A stretch of DNA of 64,000 bases from Schistocerca nitens (taxonomy: Eukaryota; Arthropoda; Insecta; Orthoptera; Acrididae): positions 717,543,202 through 717,607,201 of the forward strand of contig NC_064617.1 in assembly GCF_023898315.1 (NCBI RefSeq). The letters are read 5' to 3'. Made by a program: the position numbers and the translations under genes. The notes beneath the pieces are model-generated. The model searched no databases, was not told the DNA's origin, and was given only the letters and a program-made list of their open reading frames with translations. Numbering within the stretch: position 1 is the first letter of the stretch; every line of letters begins with the position of its first letter. Shown piece after piece: positions 10,091-20,779 of the stretch.

Positions 10091-11690
10091 CAATTTACTC
10101 CACCGTAAATTTGTCTCTATATTTGGGAGTTGCTTTCCTGAAACGTTATCCAAAAAAGCCATTACAAAGTCAAGTAAGTTATGGATTGCTAAGGGAATTA
10201 AGATATCGTGTAAGAGGAAGTGGGAAATATATGGACAGGCCAGAATAAGTCAGGATCCGATGTTACTTGCTTACTTCAAAAGATACTGTAATATTTTGAG
10301 GAAAGTTATTAAGAAGTCGAGGAGCTTATGTGTTCTGACAGACATTAATAATGCTGATAATAAGATTAAAACTATATGGAATATTGTCAAGCAGGAGATG
10401 ATGTTACTCGACTGAAAATGCTACCTACACATTTACCCTCAAATAGTACAAGCCCTAAATAACAAATTATCGCTAGTTGGTATTTTTTGTGATCTTTCCC
10501 AGGCATTTGACTGTGTGTATCATATCACACTCTTAGAAAAACTCAGGTTTTTTTGAAATTGAAGGCTATACACACAGCTGGTTTGAACCCTACTTAACGA
10601 ACAGAAAGCAAAAAGTTGTGCTGAATAACACAAATAATGTTGGGAGGGTGGTAAATTCTAATGAATGGGGGGGTTATCACAAAGGGAGTCCCACAGGGTT
10701 CAATTTTGGGTCCTCTGTTGTTCCTTATTAATGTGAATGACCTCTCACTTAACGTTCAGCAAGTGGAACTAGTACTTTTTGCAGATGGCACGAGTGTTAT
10801 AATAAATCCCATTCCAGAAAAAGCAGCTGATGATATTGTTAAGGATGTCTTCAAAGAAGGATTAAGTGGTTCTCAGAAAATGGACTCTCCCTTAATTTTG
10901 AAAAAAAACTCACTATATCCAGTTCTGTACACCGAATAAAGTCATACCAACAATCGATGTAGGCTATGAACAGGGCTCAGTTAACAGGGTAGATTTCTCC
11001 AAATTTTTGGGTGTTCACATTGATGACAACTTGAACTGGAAGACGCATATTACTGATCTTCTGAAACAATTAATTTCAGCTTCTTTTGCTCTTCGTATAA
11101 TCGCTAGTCTTTGTAATAAACAGGTCAGGCTCCTAACATACTTTGCACATTTCCACTCAATAATGTCTTATGGAATAGTTTTCTGGGGTTATTCACCACT
11201 TAGACATAAAGTATTGATTGCACAGAAGAGAGCAGTCAGAATAATTAGTGGTGTTCACCCAACGACGTCATCTAGGCACCTATTCAAGGAGTTAGATATT
11301 TTAATGCACCATCAGAGTACATATATTCGCTAATGAAATTCGTTATAAATAATCCATCTCAATTCGCGAAGGACAGTGATGTTCATATGAACAACACCAG
11401 AGGGAAAAATGATCTGTCAGTTGCCCATAAAGGAGTACATTACTCAGCAACAAAATTTTTTGACCATTTACCTAACAACATAAAGTGTCTGGCAGGTAGC
11501 AGATCAAGTTTTAAATCTAGCTTAAAATCATTTCTTTTGGACAACTCCTTCTATTCTATGGACGAGTTTCTGTTTCAGACCTGGTAAAAAAAATTGTATC
11601 TCTAAATGTAGTTGCATGTGTAGAACTAAAAATTTCTGTAATATTAATATTAGCACTATTCATGTGTGTGTATATATATCTTATGGTCTA

Positions 11691-12100
11691 ACTTGGTACA
11701 CATCATATCATTAAAATAATAGTGAAAATAATCTACGAAACATGAATAGCTAAACTAAAACTAAACTAAAAGCGAGTCGTATAACTTTCGTAATTTGTGA
11801 GGCCAAGCATTGTATAAATTGTGTATTATATGCAGAAAATAGCTCCAGAGTGTGATGTGGCAGCTGTTAAACCAAAAATTAGTTATTCGAAATGCCTATA
11901 TCAACGAATACAATAAGATTCTAAATTCTTGGAAGAGTGGCGTGTCTTCAGATGATAATTCTTTTACCAATGCAGACAGCATTTTTCGTCTCTGTGTGTT
12001 GTTTCTTTTATAAATGTTTGTTTTCCTTGATTTATCCCTGTGCGAAATATATTTTCGAATCCTTGTATTTACTCTTGTCACAGCTCTAGGGCCATAACCC
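11691..12100. other. spacer between LINE tail and host gene 5' region
   Basis: AT-rich sequence with short CTAAA-type repeats near 11750-11772. A minus-strand ORF at 12126-11896 (76 codons, basic) has no recognised motif and is probably chance. Confidence 0.4.
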
Positions 12101-12561
12101 GCACTATAACATTCATACCCGCCCATATGATTTCAGTTGACGCCATATTAAAAGCTGTGCAACTATGTAGAATTTGTGACTTCCTGTGTGAACGGTAGCT
12201 CAAGATCCCACCGCAGTAAGCCGTATACTGTGGCGCTACGTTAGATGCGTGTGTGGACCCCGCTTTATTGGCCAACGACTATTGTCGTCGGATTGTTGTC
12301 ATTACGATGGGAATGAGTAGGATATCTTCGGTCTTACACAGCGAAATGGCTTGGTATCTTTGTGGCAAACTGATAGAAGGCAAGGCGTTGACCGAGCGGT
12401 GTGTGGTTGCTGTCAAAATATTGACAGTAAACAACGACAAGTACTGCGGAGTTGGGAAATGATCAAGCTGTAATATCGGAGGTGTTTTTGAAAAAGAAAA
12501 CCTTCCCTGTTACGTTTTTATTGTGTATTTGATTTGATATTATCGAATGATTTCGTGAAAA
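12101..12561 (+). promoter_or_regulatory. probable promoter/5' UTR region of the drebrin-like gene
   Basis: This block is richer in CpG than the surrounding AT-rich DNA. It contains an inverted CCAAT element (ATTGG, 12267-12271) and leads directly to the exon 1 start codon. There is no clear TATA box. A 69-codon upstream ORF (12253-12462) lies within it and ends before the main start. The role is inferred from position only, and the transcription start is not visible. Confidence 0.4.
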
Positions 12562-12644
12562 ATGACATTAAATTTAACAAAACATAGAAATTCGTTGTTG
12601 GAGGCGTGGAAGGATGTTTTGGACGAAAAATCAGACACAAATTG
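12562..12644 (+). CDS. drebrin-like protein (Abp1/DBNL family), exon 1
   Basis: The ATG at 12562 follows an in-frame TGA two codons upstream, and an A at -3 gives a good start context. The exon encodes MTLNLTKHRNSLLEAWKDV and then LDEKSDTNW, ending two bases into the Trp codon at a canonical GTAAGT donor (12645-12650). The AWKDVLDEKSDTNW block is the N-terminal helix and strand region of the ADF-H domain in insect drebrin-like/Abp1 proteins. These bind F-actin and link it to endocytosis and signalling through a C-terminal SH3 domain (family knowledge). The continuation is exon 2 at 43439-43494, which restores the Trp codon and the expected next residues. The AT-rich AAA/TTA codon use fits a host gene in this genome. 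Later exons lie outside the window. Confidence 0.9.
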
Positions 12645-12650
12645 GTAAGT

Positions 12651-13436
12651 ATCATTTATAATGCTGTTTTTCTTACGTAAGTGTAACACATGGAGCAGAG
12701 CCTCTCGCGTTTGTAATGACTAAATTTATTCTAGTACAGCCCTATTCACAATCCTTCCCAGTGTAAAAACGCCAGTACAGTAACAATTTCTTAACGGGGA
12801 CTGCATCTCCAATAATGTCGTCATTGCAACGTTCAACTGTAACCATCCTTGCTTTTTATAGTAAACTACATTCTTTTGTTCTGTCCGGATTATTGGAGTC
12901 TACCAAAGTAACTTAGTGTCATGTGTAATGTTTTCTCAGGAGTTAATGTGTGATCTTTCATTCACAGGCAGGATTGCTTTGAATATGAGAAGGAGACCGC
13001 TGCAAGCGGTTACAGTGGTTATATGTTTGAAAAGACCAAAGAAGTAGCGTCACCAGAAACTGAAAAGTGACTATATTTCATTTACCCGTAGAAAATCTAC
13101 GTTGTATGGATTTAGTCAAAACGAACACAGATTACATTATATTTATACATGCTACTTTACTGAAACATATCTTAAAGTTGTCAAGTGGTCCAGAGATGTA
13201 CACACAGTTTCTTGTACTAAAGTGACCAGGGAAATGTGATGGCAGCATGTAAAAGCTTTAAGAGTATTAATTTATCATACTTGGGTTCTCCACCAGTTCA
13301 CCCAATCAACTTCATGACTGTACTTTTTGACAGCTTCACTTCGGCAGCATTGTGTCTTCAATGCACCTGCAACGTACATATAGGCACTGTCAGCAGCAGC
13401 AGGATCATTCTTATATAAAGACAAAATATATAAGCT
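12651..13436. other. intronic sequence with one candidate cryptic exon
   Basis: No mobile-element motif is visible. A TTTCATTCACAG acceptor ends at 12967, followed by a frame compatible with exon 1 that is open to a TGA at 13068. It does not encode ADF-H sequence and is discussed as a speculative alternative exon. Confidence 0.4.
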
Positions 13437-13670
13437 GGGTTGGGTTGTGTGGGGAAGGAGACCAGACAGCGAGGTCATCGGTCTCATCGGATTAGGGAAG
13501 GATGGGGAAGGAAGTTGGCCGTGTCCTTTCAAAGGAACCATCCCGGCATTTGCCTCGAGTGATTTAGGGAAATCACGGAAAACCTAAATCAGGATGGCCG
13601 GACGCGGGATTGATCCATTGTCCTCCCGAATGCAAGTCCAGTGTCTACCCACTGCGCCACCTCGCTCGGT
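13437..13670 (-). mobile_element. tRNA-derived SINE (GAGGTGGCGCAGTGG type)
   Basis: On the minus strand from 13670 it reads CCGAGCGAGGTGGCGCAGTG, a box A-like tRNA head. A box B-like GGATCAATCCC follows (13608-13618), then the body GATTTAGGTTTTCCGTGATT and a 3' end with GGTCTCCTTCCCC. The element at 30041-30260 on the opposite strand is a diverged copy with the same head and body. Exact ends are uncertain because no clear target duplication was found. Confidence 0.85.
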
Positions 13671-13913
13671 ACGTAAGTTGTATGTGTATGATTGCTGATT
13701 TACGAATTCACAGGTGGTTAAAGATCTTGTGTACTATCTAGCTTCCGAATACTCTTTTAGGTTACACGAAGAAGAAACTAAGTAATCTCTTAATTTATTT
13801 CTGAATATGGATGTTTTCCCATTCATTTTATTCTGTGTAGTTGTTTACTGAACAAAATGTGCCTGACAAGTATAGGGCTCCTTTCTGTTAATTAAAGCTG
13901 CTACGTATGTAGA

Positions 13914-16900
13914 CCTACCCCCATGAACCATGGACCTTGCCGTTGGTGGGGAGGCTTGCGTGCCTCAGCGATACAGATGGCCGTACTGTAGGAGCAACCA
14001 CAACGGAGGGGTATCTGTTGAGAGGCCAGACAAACGTGTGGTTCCTGAAGAGGGGCAGCAGCCTTTTCAGTAGTTGCAGGGGCAACAGTCTGGATGATTG
14101 ACTGATCTGGCCTTGCAACACTAACCAAAACGGCCTTGCTGTGCTGGTACTGCGAACGGCTGAAAGCAAGGGGAAACTACAGCCGTAATTTTTCCTGAGG
14201 ACATGCAGCTTTACTGTATGGTTAAATGATGATGGCGTCCTCTTGGGTAAAATATTCTGGAGGTAAAATAGTCCCTCATTCGGATCTCCGGGCGGGGACT
14301 ACTCAAGAGGACGTCGTTATCAGGAGAAAGAAAACTGGCATTCTACGGATTGGAGCATGCAATGTCAGATCCCTTAAAAGAGCAGGTAGGTTACAAAATT
14401 TAAAAACGGAAATGGATAGGTTGAAGTTAGATATAGTGGGAATTAGTGATGTTTGGTGGCAGGAGGAACAAGACTTTTGGCCAAGTGAATACAGGGTTAT
14501 GAATACAAAATCAAATAGGGGTAATGCAGGAGTAGGTTTAATAATGAATAGGAAAATAGGAGTGCGGGTAAGCTACTACCAACAGCATAGTGAACGCATT
14601 ATTGTGGCCAAGATAGACACGAAGCCCATGCCTACTACAGTAGTACAAGTTTATATGCCAACTAGTTCTGCAGATGATGAAGAAATTGATGAAATGTATG
14701 ATGAGATGAAAGAAATCATTCAGGTAGTGAAGGGAGACGAAAATTTAGTAGTCATGGGTGACTGGAATTCGAGAGTAGGAAAAGGGAGAGAAGGAAACAT
14801 AGTGGGTGAATATGGATTGGGGGAGAGAAATGAAAGAGGAAGCCGTCTGGTAGAATTTTGCACAGAGCATAACTTAATCGTAGCTAACACTTGGTTCAAG
14901 AATCATAAAAGAAGGTTGTATACGTGGAAGAATCCTGGAGATACTAGAAGGTATCAGACAGATTATATAATGGTAAGACAGAGATTTAGGAACCAGGTTT
15001 TAAATTGTAAGACATTTCCAGGGGCAGATGTGGACTCTGACCACAATCTATTGGTTATGAACTGTAGATTAAAACTGAAGAAACTACAAAAAGGTGGGAA
15101 TTTAAGGAGATTGGACCTGGATAAACTGACTAAACCAGAGGTTGTACAGAGTTTCAGGGAGAGCATAAGGGAACAATTGACAGGAATGGGGGAAAGAAAT
15201 ACAGTAGAAGAAGAATTGGTAGCTTTGAGAGATGAAGTAGTGGAGGCAGCAGAGGACCTAGTAGGTAAAAAGACGAGGGCTAGTAGAAATCCTTGGGTAA
15301 CAGAAGAAATATTGAATTTAATTGATGAAAGGAGAAAATATAAAAACGCAGTAAATGAAGCAGGCAAAAGGGAATACAAACGTTTCAAAAATGGGATCGA
15401 CAGGAAGTGCAAAATGGCTAAGCAGGGATGGCTAGAGGACAAATGTAAGGATGTAGAGGCTTATCTCACTAGGGGTAAGATAGATACTGGCTACAGAAAA
15501 ATTAGAGAGCCCTTTGGAGAAAAGAGAGCCACTTGTATGAATATCAAGAGCTCAGATGGAAACCCAGTTCTAAGCAAAGAAGGGAAAGCAGAAATGTGGA
15601 AGGAGTATATAGAAGGTCTATACAAGGGCGATGTACTTGAGGACAATATTATGGAAATGAAAGAGGATGTAGATGAAATGGGAGATACGATACCGCGTGA
15701 AGAGTTTGACAGAGCACTGAAAGACCTGAGTCGAAACAAGGCCCCGGGGGTAGACAACATTCCATTGGAACTACTGACGGCCTTGGGAGATCCAGTCCTG
15801 ACAAAACTCTACCATCTGGTGAGCAAGATGTATGGGACAGGCGAAATTCCCTCAGTTTTCAAGAAGAATATAATAATTCCAATCCCAAAGAAAGCAGGTG
15901 TTGACAGATGTGAAAATTATCAGTTTAATAAGTCACAGCTGCAAAATACTAACGCGAATTCTTTACAGACGAATGGAAAAACTGGTAGAAGCGGACCTCG
16001 GGGAAGATCAGTTTGGCTGCCGCAGAAATGTTGGAACATGTGAGGCAATACTGACCCTACGACTTATCTTAGAAAATAGATTAAGGACAGGCAAACCTAC
16101 ATTTCTAGCATTTGTAGGCTTAGAGAAAGCTTTTGACAATGTTGACTGGAATACTCTCTTTCAAATTCTAAAGGTGGCAGGGGTAAAATACAGGGAGCGA
16201 AAGGCTATTCACAATTTGTACAGAAACCAGATGGTAGTTATATGAGTCGATGGACATGAAAGGGAAGCATAGGTTGGGAAGGGAGTGAGACAGGGTTTTA
16301 GTCTCTCATCGATGTTATTCAATCTGTATATTGAGCATGCAGTAAAGGAAACAAAAGAAAAATTCGGGGTAGGTATTAAAGGTCATGGAGAAGAAATAAA
16401 AACGTTGAGGTTCGCCGATGACATTGTAATTCTGTCAGAGACAGCAGAGTAAGTCGGGTGATGCTGAGGGAATTAGGTTAAGAAATGAGACACTTAAAGT
16501 ATTAAAGGAGTTTTGTTATTTGGGGAGCAAAATTACTGATGATGGTCGAAGTAGAGAGGATATAAAATGTAGACTGGCAATGGCAAGGAAAGCGTTTCTG
16601 AAGTAGAGAAATTTGTTAACATCGAGTATAGATTTAAATGTCAGGAAGTCGTTTCTGAAAGTATTTGTATGGAGTGTAGCCATGTATGGAAGTGAAACAT
16701 GGACGATAAATAGTTTGGACAAGAAGAGAATAGAAGATTTTGAAATATGGTGCTACAGAAGAATGCTGAAGATTAGATGGGTAGATCACATAACTAATGA
16801 GGAGGTATTGAATAGAATCGGGGAGAAGAGGAGTTCGTGGCACAACTGGACAAGAAGAAGGGACTGGTTGGTAGGACATGTTCTGAGGCATCAAGGGATC

Positions 16901-17091
16901 ACCAATTTAGCATTGGAGGACAGCGTGGAGGGTAAAAATCGTAGAGGGAGACCAAGAGATGAATACACTAAGCAGATTCAGAAGGATGTAGGTTGCAGTA
17001 GGTACTGGGAGATGAAGAATCTTGCACAGGATAGAGTAGCATGGAGAGCTGCATCAAACCAGTCTAAGGACTGATGAGAACAACAACAACA
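13914..17091 (+). mobile_element. RTE-like LINE, near full length
   Basis: TATGTAGA is duplicated at 13906-13913 and 17092-17099. Between the copies lie a 5' leader with the characteristic CCATGGACCTTGCCGTTGG, one long ORF region (14226-17074) and an (AAC)n 3' tail ending at 17091. A second, 5'-truncated minus-strand copy lies at 60956-63423. A single-ORF design and a simple-repeat 3' tail fit the RTE clade. Confidence 0.88.
14226..17074 (+). pseudogene. RTE-like endonuclease/reverse transcriptase polyprotein
   Basis: The first 605 codons (14226-16043) are open. The endonuclease (about residues 40-280) shows GACNVRSL, VQVYMPT, VVMGDWNSRVG and DVDSDHNLL. The acidic residue usually Glu in this position reads Asp in GISDVWW. 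The RT starts near residue 480 (NKAPGVDNIP). A frameshift at about 15900 moves to the 15898-16245 frame (EDQFGCRRNVGTCEAI), where the motif A catalytic Asp is replaced by Gly (FVGLEKAFD). A TGA ends that frame at 16243, RFADDIVILSE remains intact near 16415, and about 110 bp are deleted at 16450 relative to the copy at 61536-61946. The C-terminal block (YGSETWTINSLDKKRIEDFE) is typical of RTE. Homologous ORFs are often mis-annotated as host craniofacial development protein 2-like. Confidence 0.88.
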
Positions 17092-17214
17092 TATGTAGAT
17101 GAATCCATCAATCAATCAATAATGCTTATCCATGTGTCTCATATTGTAATCATGTATTCAGTTTAACTGTGCAGTAAAATTTGTTTTTAACTGCGTAATG
17201 GGTGGTCATATGTA

Positions 17215-18555
17215 CAGGGCTATTACAAATGATTGAAGCGATTTCATAAATTCACTGTAGCTCCATTCATTGACATATGGTCACGACACACTACAGATAC
17301 GTAGAAAAACTCATCAAGTTTTGTTCGGCTGAAGCCGCACTTCAGGTTTCTGCCGCCAGAGCGCTCGAGAGCGCAGTGAGACAAAATGGCGACAGGAGCC
17401 GAGAAAGCGTATGTCGTGCTTGAAATGCACTCACATCAGTCAGTCATAACAGTGCAACAACACTTCAGGACAAAGTTCAACCAAGATCCACCAACTGCTA
17501 ACTCCATTCGGCGATGGTATGCGCAGTTTAAAGCTTCTGGATGCCTCTGTAAGGGGAAATCAACGGGTCGGCCTGCAGTGAGCGAAGAAACAGTTGAACG
17601 CGTGCGGGCAAGTTTCACGCGTAGCCCGCGGAAGTCGACGAATAAAGCAAGCAGGGAGCTAAACGTACCACAGCTGATGGTTTGGAAAATCTTACGGAAA
17701 AGGCTAAAGCAGAAGCCTTACCGTTTACAATTGCTACAAGCCCTGACACCCGATGACAAAGTCAAACGCTTTGAATTTTCGGCGCGGTTGCAACAGCTCA
17801 TGGAAGAGGATGCGTTCAGTGCGAAACTTGTTTTCAGTGATGAAGCAACATTTTTTCTTAATGGTGAAGTGAACAGACACAATGTGCAAATCTGGGCGGT
17901 AGAGAATCCTCACGCTTTCGTGCAGCAAATTCGCAATTCACCAAAAGTTAACGTGTTTTGTGCAATCTCACGGTTTAAAGTTTATGGCCCCTTTTTCTTC
18001 TGCGAAAAAAACGTTATAGGACACGTGTATCTGGACATGCTGGAAAATTGGCTCATGCCACAACTGGAGACCGACAGCGCCGACTTCATCTTTCAACAGG
18101 ATGGTGCTCCACCCCACTTCCATCATGATGTTCGGCATTTCTTAAACAGGACATTGGAAAACCGATGGATTGGTCGTGGTGGAGATCATAATCAGCAATT
18201 CATGTCATGGCCTCCACGCTCTACCGACTTAACCCCATGCGATTTCTTTCTGTGGGGTTATGTGAAAGATTCAGTGTTTAAACCTCCTCTACCAAGAAAC
18301 GTGCCAGAGCTGCAAGCTCGCATCAACGATGCTTTCCAACTCATTGATGGGGACATGCTGCGCCGAGTGTGGGAAGAACTTGATTATCGGCTCGATGTCT
18401 GCTGAATCACTAAAGGGGCACATATCGAACATTTGTGAATGCCTAAAAAAACTTTTTGAGTTTTTGTATGTGTGTGCAAAGCATTGTGAAAATATCTCAA
18501 ATAATAAAGTTATTGTAGAGCTGTGAAATCGCTTCAATCATTTGTAATAACCCTG
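17215..18555 (+). mobile_element. Tc1/mariner-superfamily transposon, structurally complete
   Basis: The element is 1341 bp, flanked by TA at 17213-17214 and 18556-18557. The 32-bp terminal inverted repeats (17215-17246 and 18524-18555) begin CAGGGYTATTACAAATGATT and differ at one position. It contains an uninterrupted transposase ORF. TA flanks and short terminal repeats are diagnostic of the superfamily. Confidence 0.93.
17386..18405 (+). CDS. Tc1/mariner-superfamily transposase, intact (339 aa)
   Basis: The protein catalyses cut-and-paste transposition at TA sites. The N-terminal half (about residues 15-120) has paired helix-turn-helix features: TVQQHFRTKFN, SIRRWYAQFK, a GRPAVSEETVERVR linker and LNVPQLMVWKILRKRL. 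The catalytic domain shows the acidic triad: VFSDEATFFLNG, FQQDGAPPHFHHDVRHFLN and STDLTPCDFFLWGYVKDSVF. Counting gives 46 residues between the second and third Asp, longer than classic mariner (34). The interval contains RWIGRGG plus a short extra run (DHNQQFMS). There is no stop or frameshift over the full length. The ORF sits 171 bp inside the left end and 150 bp from the right end. It is potentially functional and shows no visible fault, but activity cannot be judged from sequence alone. Confidence 0.92.
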   Translation: MATGAEKAYVVLEMHSHQSVITVQQHFRTKFNQDPPTANSIRRWYAQFKASGCLCKGKSTGRPAVSEETVERVRASFTRSPRKSTNKASRELNVPQLMVWKILRKRLKQKPYRLQLLQALTPDDKVKRFEFSARLQQLMEEDAFSAKLVFSDEATFFLNGEVNRHNVQIWAVENPHAFVQQIRNSPKVNVFCAISRFKVYGPFFFCEKNVIGHVYLDMLENWLMPQLETDSADFIFQQDGAPPHFHHDVRHFLNRTLENRWIGRGGDHNQQFMSWPPRSTDLTPCDFFLWGYVKDSVFKPPLPRNVPELQARINDAFQLIDGDMLRRVWEELDYRLDVC

Positions 18556-18649
18556 TATATTGAGATAACAGTCATGATATTAGTTTCTCTGAAGTCATTC
18601 CTGGGTTTATAGTGTGTTGTTAAGTGTTTATCTTTATTTACTGTCCAAA

Positions 18650-20720
18650 CACCATTCTCATTACAAATATTTTTTCTTTTTAGTACTAGTTTTTTGTTAT
18701 ACGTAATTTGTCGATATAGTTCTCCCGCTTCAGCTGCTTACCGATTATAACATCCAAGAATTTGCTGTTCCTCACTACTTTCAGAACTGGATCTTGTAGT
18801 TTAACGCAGATGGATTTAGTTTGTGCGATTTAATTGCTCTTTATATTGTCGTAGTCGCATTTAAAATCAAGTAGTTAGCAGTTAAATATTTCTTTGTCTC
18901 CCTCAAATTTACAGAGGCCCATGATTCCAGTTATGCGAAGTCAATTTTTATTATGAGTGAAGTGTCACCTACAAATATCACAGCATTGTCATCTAGTGCT
19001 GATGACAAATCGTTTAATTACAGAATGAGAAGAAGGGCCCAGAATGAATACCTGAGATACACTGTGTTTTTTTTTCTTTTTTTTTAAAGTATTAGGCCTT
19101 ACCTTTTTATGCTTTACTTCTCCACACTGTTCTATTTTCTACAGATTATTTTGTGATATTAGCTGCTTTCCCCTGATAGCATAACAGTTCAGTTTGTGCA
19201 TTGGTATGTTGTGGCATACACAATGGAATGCTTTTAAAAGGCTAAGAAAAACTCCAAAACTTTTCTCTTTCCTCATATAATGCATTAATGACATTAGCTA
19301 CCCAGTTAGCTGTTGTTATACTGGTAGACCTATATGTTCTAAAACAACGCTGTACCTCTCATTGATTATGTCATTCTTCTTTATAAAATGTAATATCAGA
19401 TCTCAGAAGACAGTTTCTGCCTTCAGGTAAGACAAATGTAATAGTAATTAGAGTATAGTTTGCAGCGCTATTGTTATCACCACCCTTACTCTTTTTCAGA
19501 CATTAAAGATTTTTTAAAAACTTTTCCTTCGTCATTAAGAGAACCAAATTAGACAGAGGCTTGCTGACTGACACTCAGCGTTTTCCTAGACATTTCATCA
19601 AGACCTTGTGTGTTTTGACTGTAGATAGTGTATTATTTTTGATATTTCGTGACTCATTTGTTGCCAGCAGAAAAATATATTCTGTGACTCTGAAGATATT
19701 ACTCACTACTTCTTCCCTTTGGCAGCCGCTGGTATGTTTATGCATATTTCTCACTTACTCAACATGGTGTTGATTAAAATATTACTCAAGTCATTTTTAT
19801 CACATTTCCTCCCATCCTCTTCTAGTATTGTATGACAGCTCCCTTTCCTACCAGACCCACATCTACATGCAGTTTACGGGATACTAGAAATCTTAAAAAT
19901 GTGACTGAAACCTGAATTTTATGCTACATAAAAACTGGATTTGTTCTCCTCTTAGCCTGCCAAAAGCCTATTCTTGTCAATGCTGACTGGAATTTCCTGT
20001 ACCTGGCAATTCTCACAGCCATTTTTAGTTCTTTTCATGCTTTTTTAATATCTGTTCTGATCCATCTCTTAGTACTCTTTAAATTTAGATTTCTCCATAA
20101 ATAGGACGTGTGATACTTATTTTTCAACCTAATGTTGAGCGAAGGTATTCCCACTGTTCCTCTGTTATTAGATGAAAAGTGTAGTTCAAAGAAGTGTTCT
20201 GTTTTAGAAATATTTGTAGTCTTTAATTTTTTAATTTCAACTGCCTACATTCCACAAATGTTTTCTCAGAGCCAAACTTGATGTGTGATATTTCAACTTC
20301 TTGTCGACAATCTGAGAGGTGTATTAGTAATTGCATGATATATCAATGTCTGTAAGGTTGGACAACACCATTTTGGGAAAGGTACATGTAACTGGGAATT
20401 GATTGGATCATAGAAACTTCTTTATCTCTTGATGCATCAGTGTTTAGATCACTCACCATAACCATACAACATGTAGCTTTTCTAAAGAAACTGTTTATAT
20501 CAGAGCTAGGTTATCGCAGAACTGATACTAAACTCCCTCTCCTTGTAATTCTCTCTACGTAGCTCCTGCTTTGGAAAAAAAAGTGAATAATATTGAACTG
20601 CCCATGGAGTATTTTCCTTTATATCAATGCTTACATACATTGTGACTCCACCTCCTGTACATTGACTCCTCTTAGAATTATGTTGCTCTTTCATAGTTCT
20701 CTAAAGTGCAAACCCTTATT
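18650..20720 (-). pseudogene. decayed CR1/Jockey-type LINE (minus strand), copy 1
   Basis: Read from 20720 leftward, a GGGVTMYVSIDIKEN endonuclease-like segment (20690-20510) is followed by an endonuclease-RT linker (about 20150-19930; KSTKRWIRTDIKKA, then RIARYRKFQSAL). Motif A remnants lie near 19225 (KAFHCVCHNIP) and motif C remnants near 18980 (AVIFVGDTSLIIK). A KFLDVIIGKQLKRENYIDKL tail lies near 18720. Several frames are needed and stops are frequent, so this is an old relic. It ends close to the mariner-superfamily element at 18555. Confidence 0.65.
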
Positions 20721-20779
20721 TCACTGTAAGTGTGAAGGCTCCTGTGACCAGAGTAAATTAACATAAAACTTTTCTGGGT

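Larger units (their letters stand above)
8630..11587 (+). pseudogene. LINE ORF2: AP-like endonuclease and reverse transcriptase
   Basis: Endonuclease: HQNIRGLKNKIDELL at the N-terminus, VTIYRAP, VVCGDFNV and GLSDHDAQL, which carry the Asp/Asn and Asp-His residues of the exonuclease/endonuclease/phosphatase fold. After the SINE insertion a basic linker resumes (10091-10415). RT motif A follows as FCDLSQAFDCV, then KGVPQGSILGPLLFL. The catalytic YADD box is altered to FADG (about 10781). The C-terminal WGYSPLRHKVLIAQKRAVR block is typical of Jockey/CR1 elements. Numerous stops and frameshifts, the SINE and an internal deletion make it dead. Confidence 0.8.
7500..11690 (+). mobile_element. CR1/Jockey-type LINE, internally deleted and twice invaded
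   Basis: ORF1 (7537-8554) is followed by an endonuclease/reverse transcriptase ORF2 (about 8630-11587) and an AT-rich 3' end. A SINE containing a MITE occupies 9412-10090. Part of the RT between the linker (ends about 10415) and the motif A block (about 10450) is missing. The outer boundaries are approximate because I did not find a convincing target duplication. Confidence 0.75.

Noticed and set aside
11896-12126. Minus-strand ORF as a divergent gene
   Set aside because: Short, basic, no motif, no splice or promoter support.
12253-12462. 69-codon ORF upstream of exon 1 as a separate gene
   Set aside because: No recognised motif; it probably lies in the 5' UTR or promoter of the drebrin-like gene.
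14226-16043. Long ORF as a host gene (endonuclease-like, craniofacial development protein 2-like)
   Set aside because: It lies between target duplications, has RTE-type RT downstream and a second truncated copy at 60956-63423, so it is a LINE.
17386-18405. 339-aa ORF as a domesticated transposase gene
   Set aside because: Terminal repeats and TA flanks are intact, which indicates an ordinary transposon rather than a host-recruited gene.
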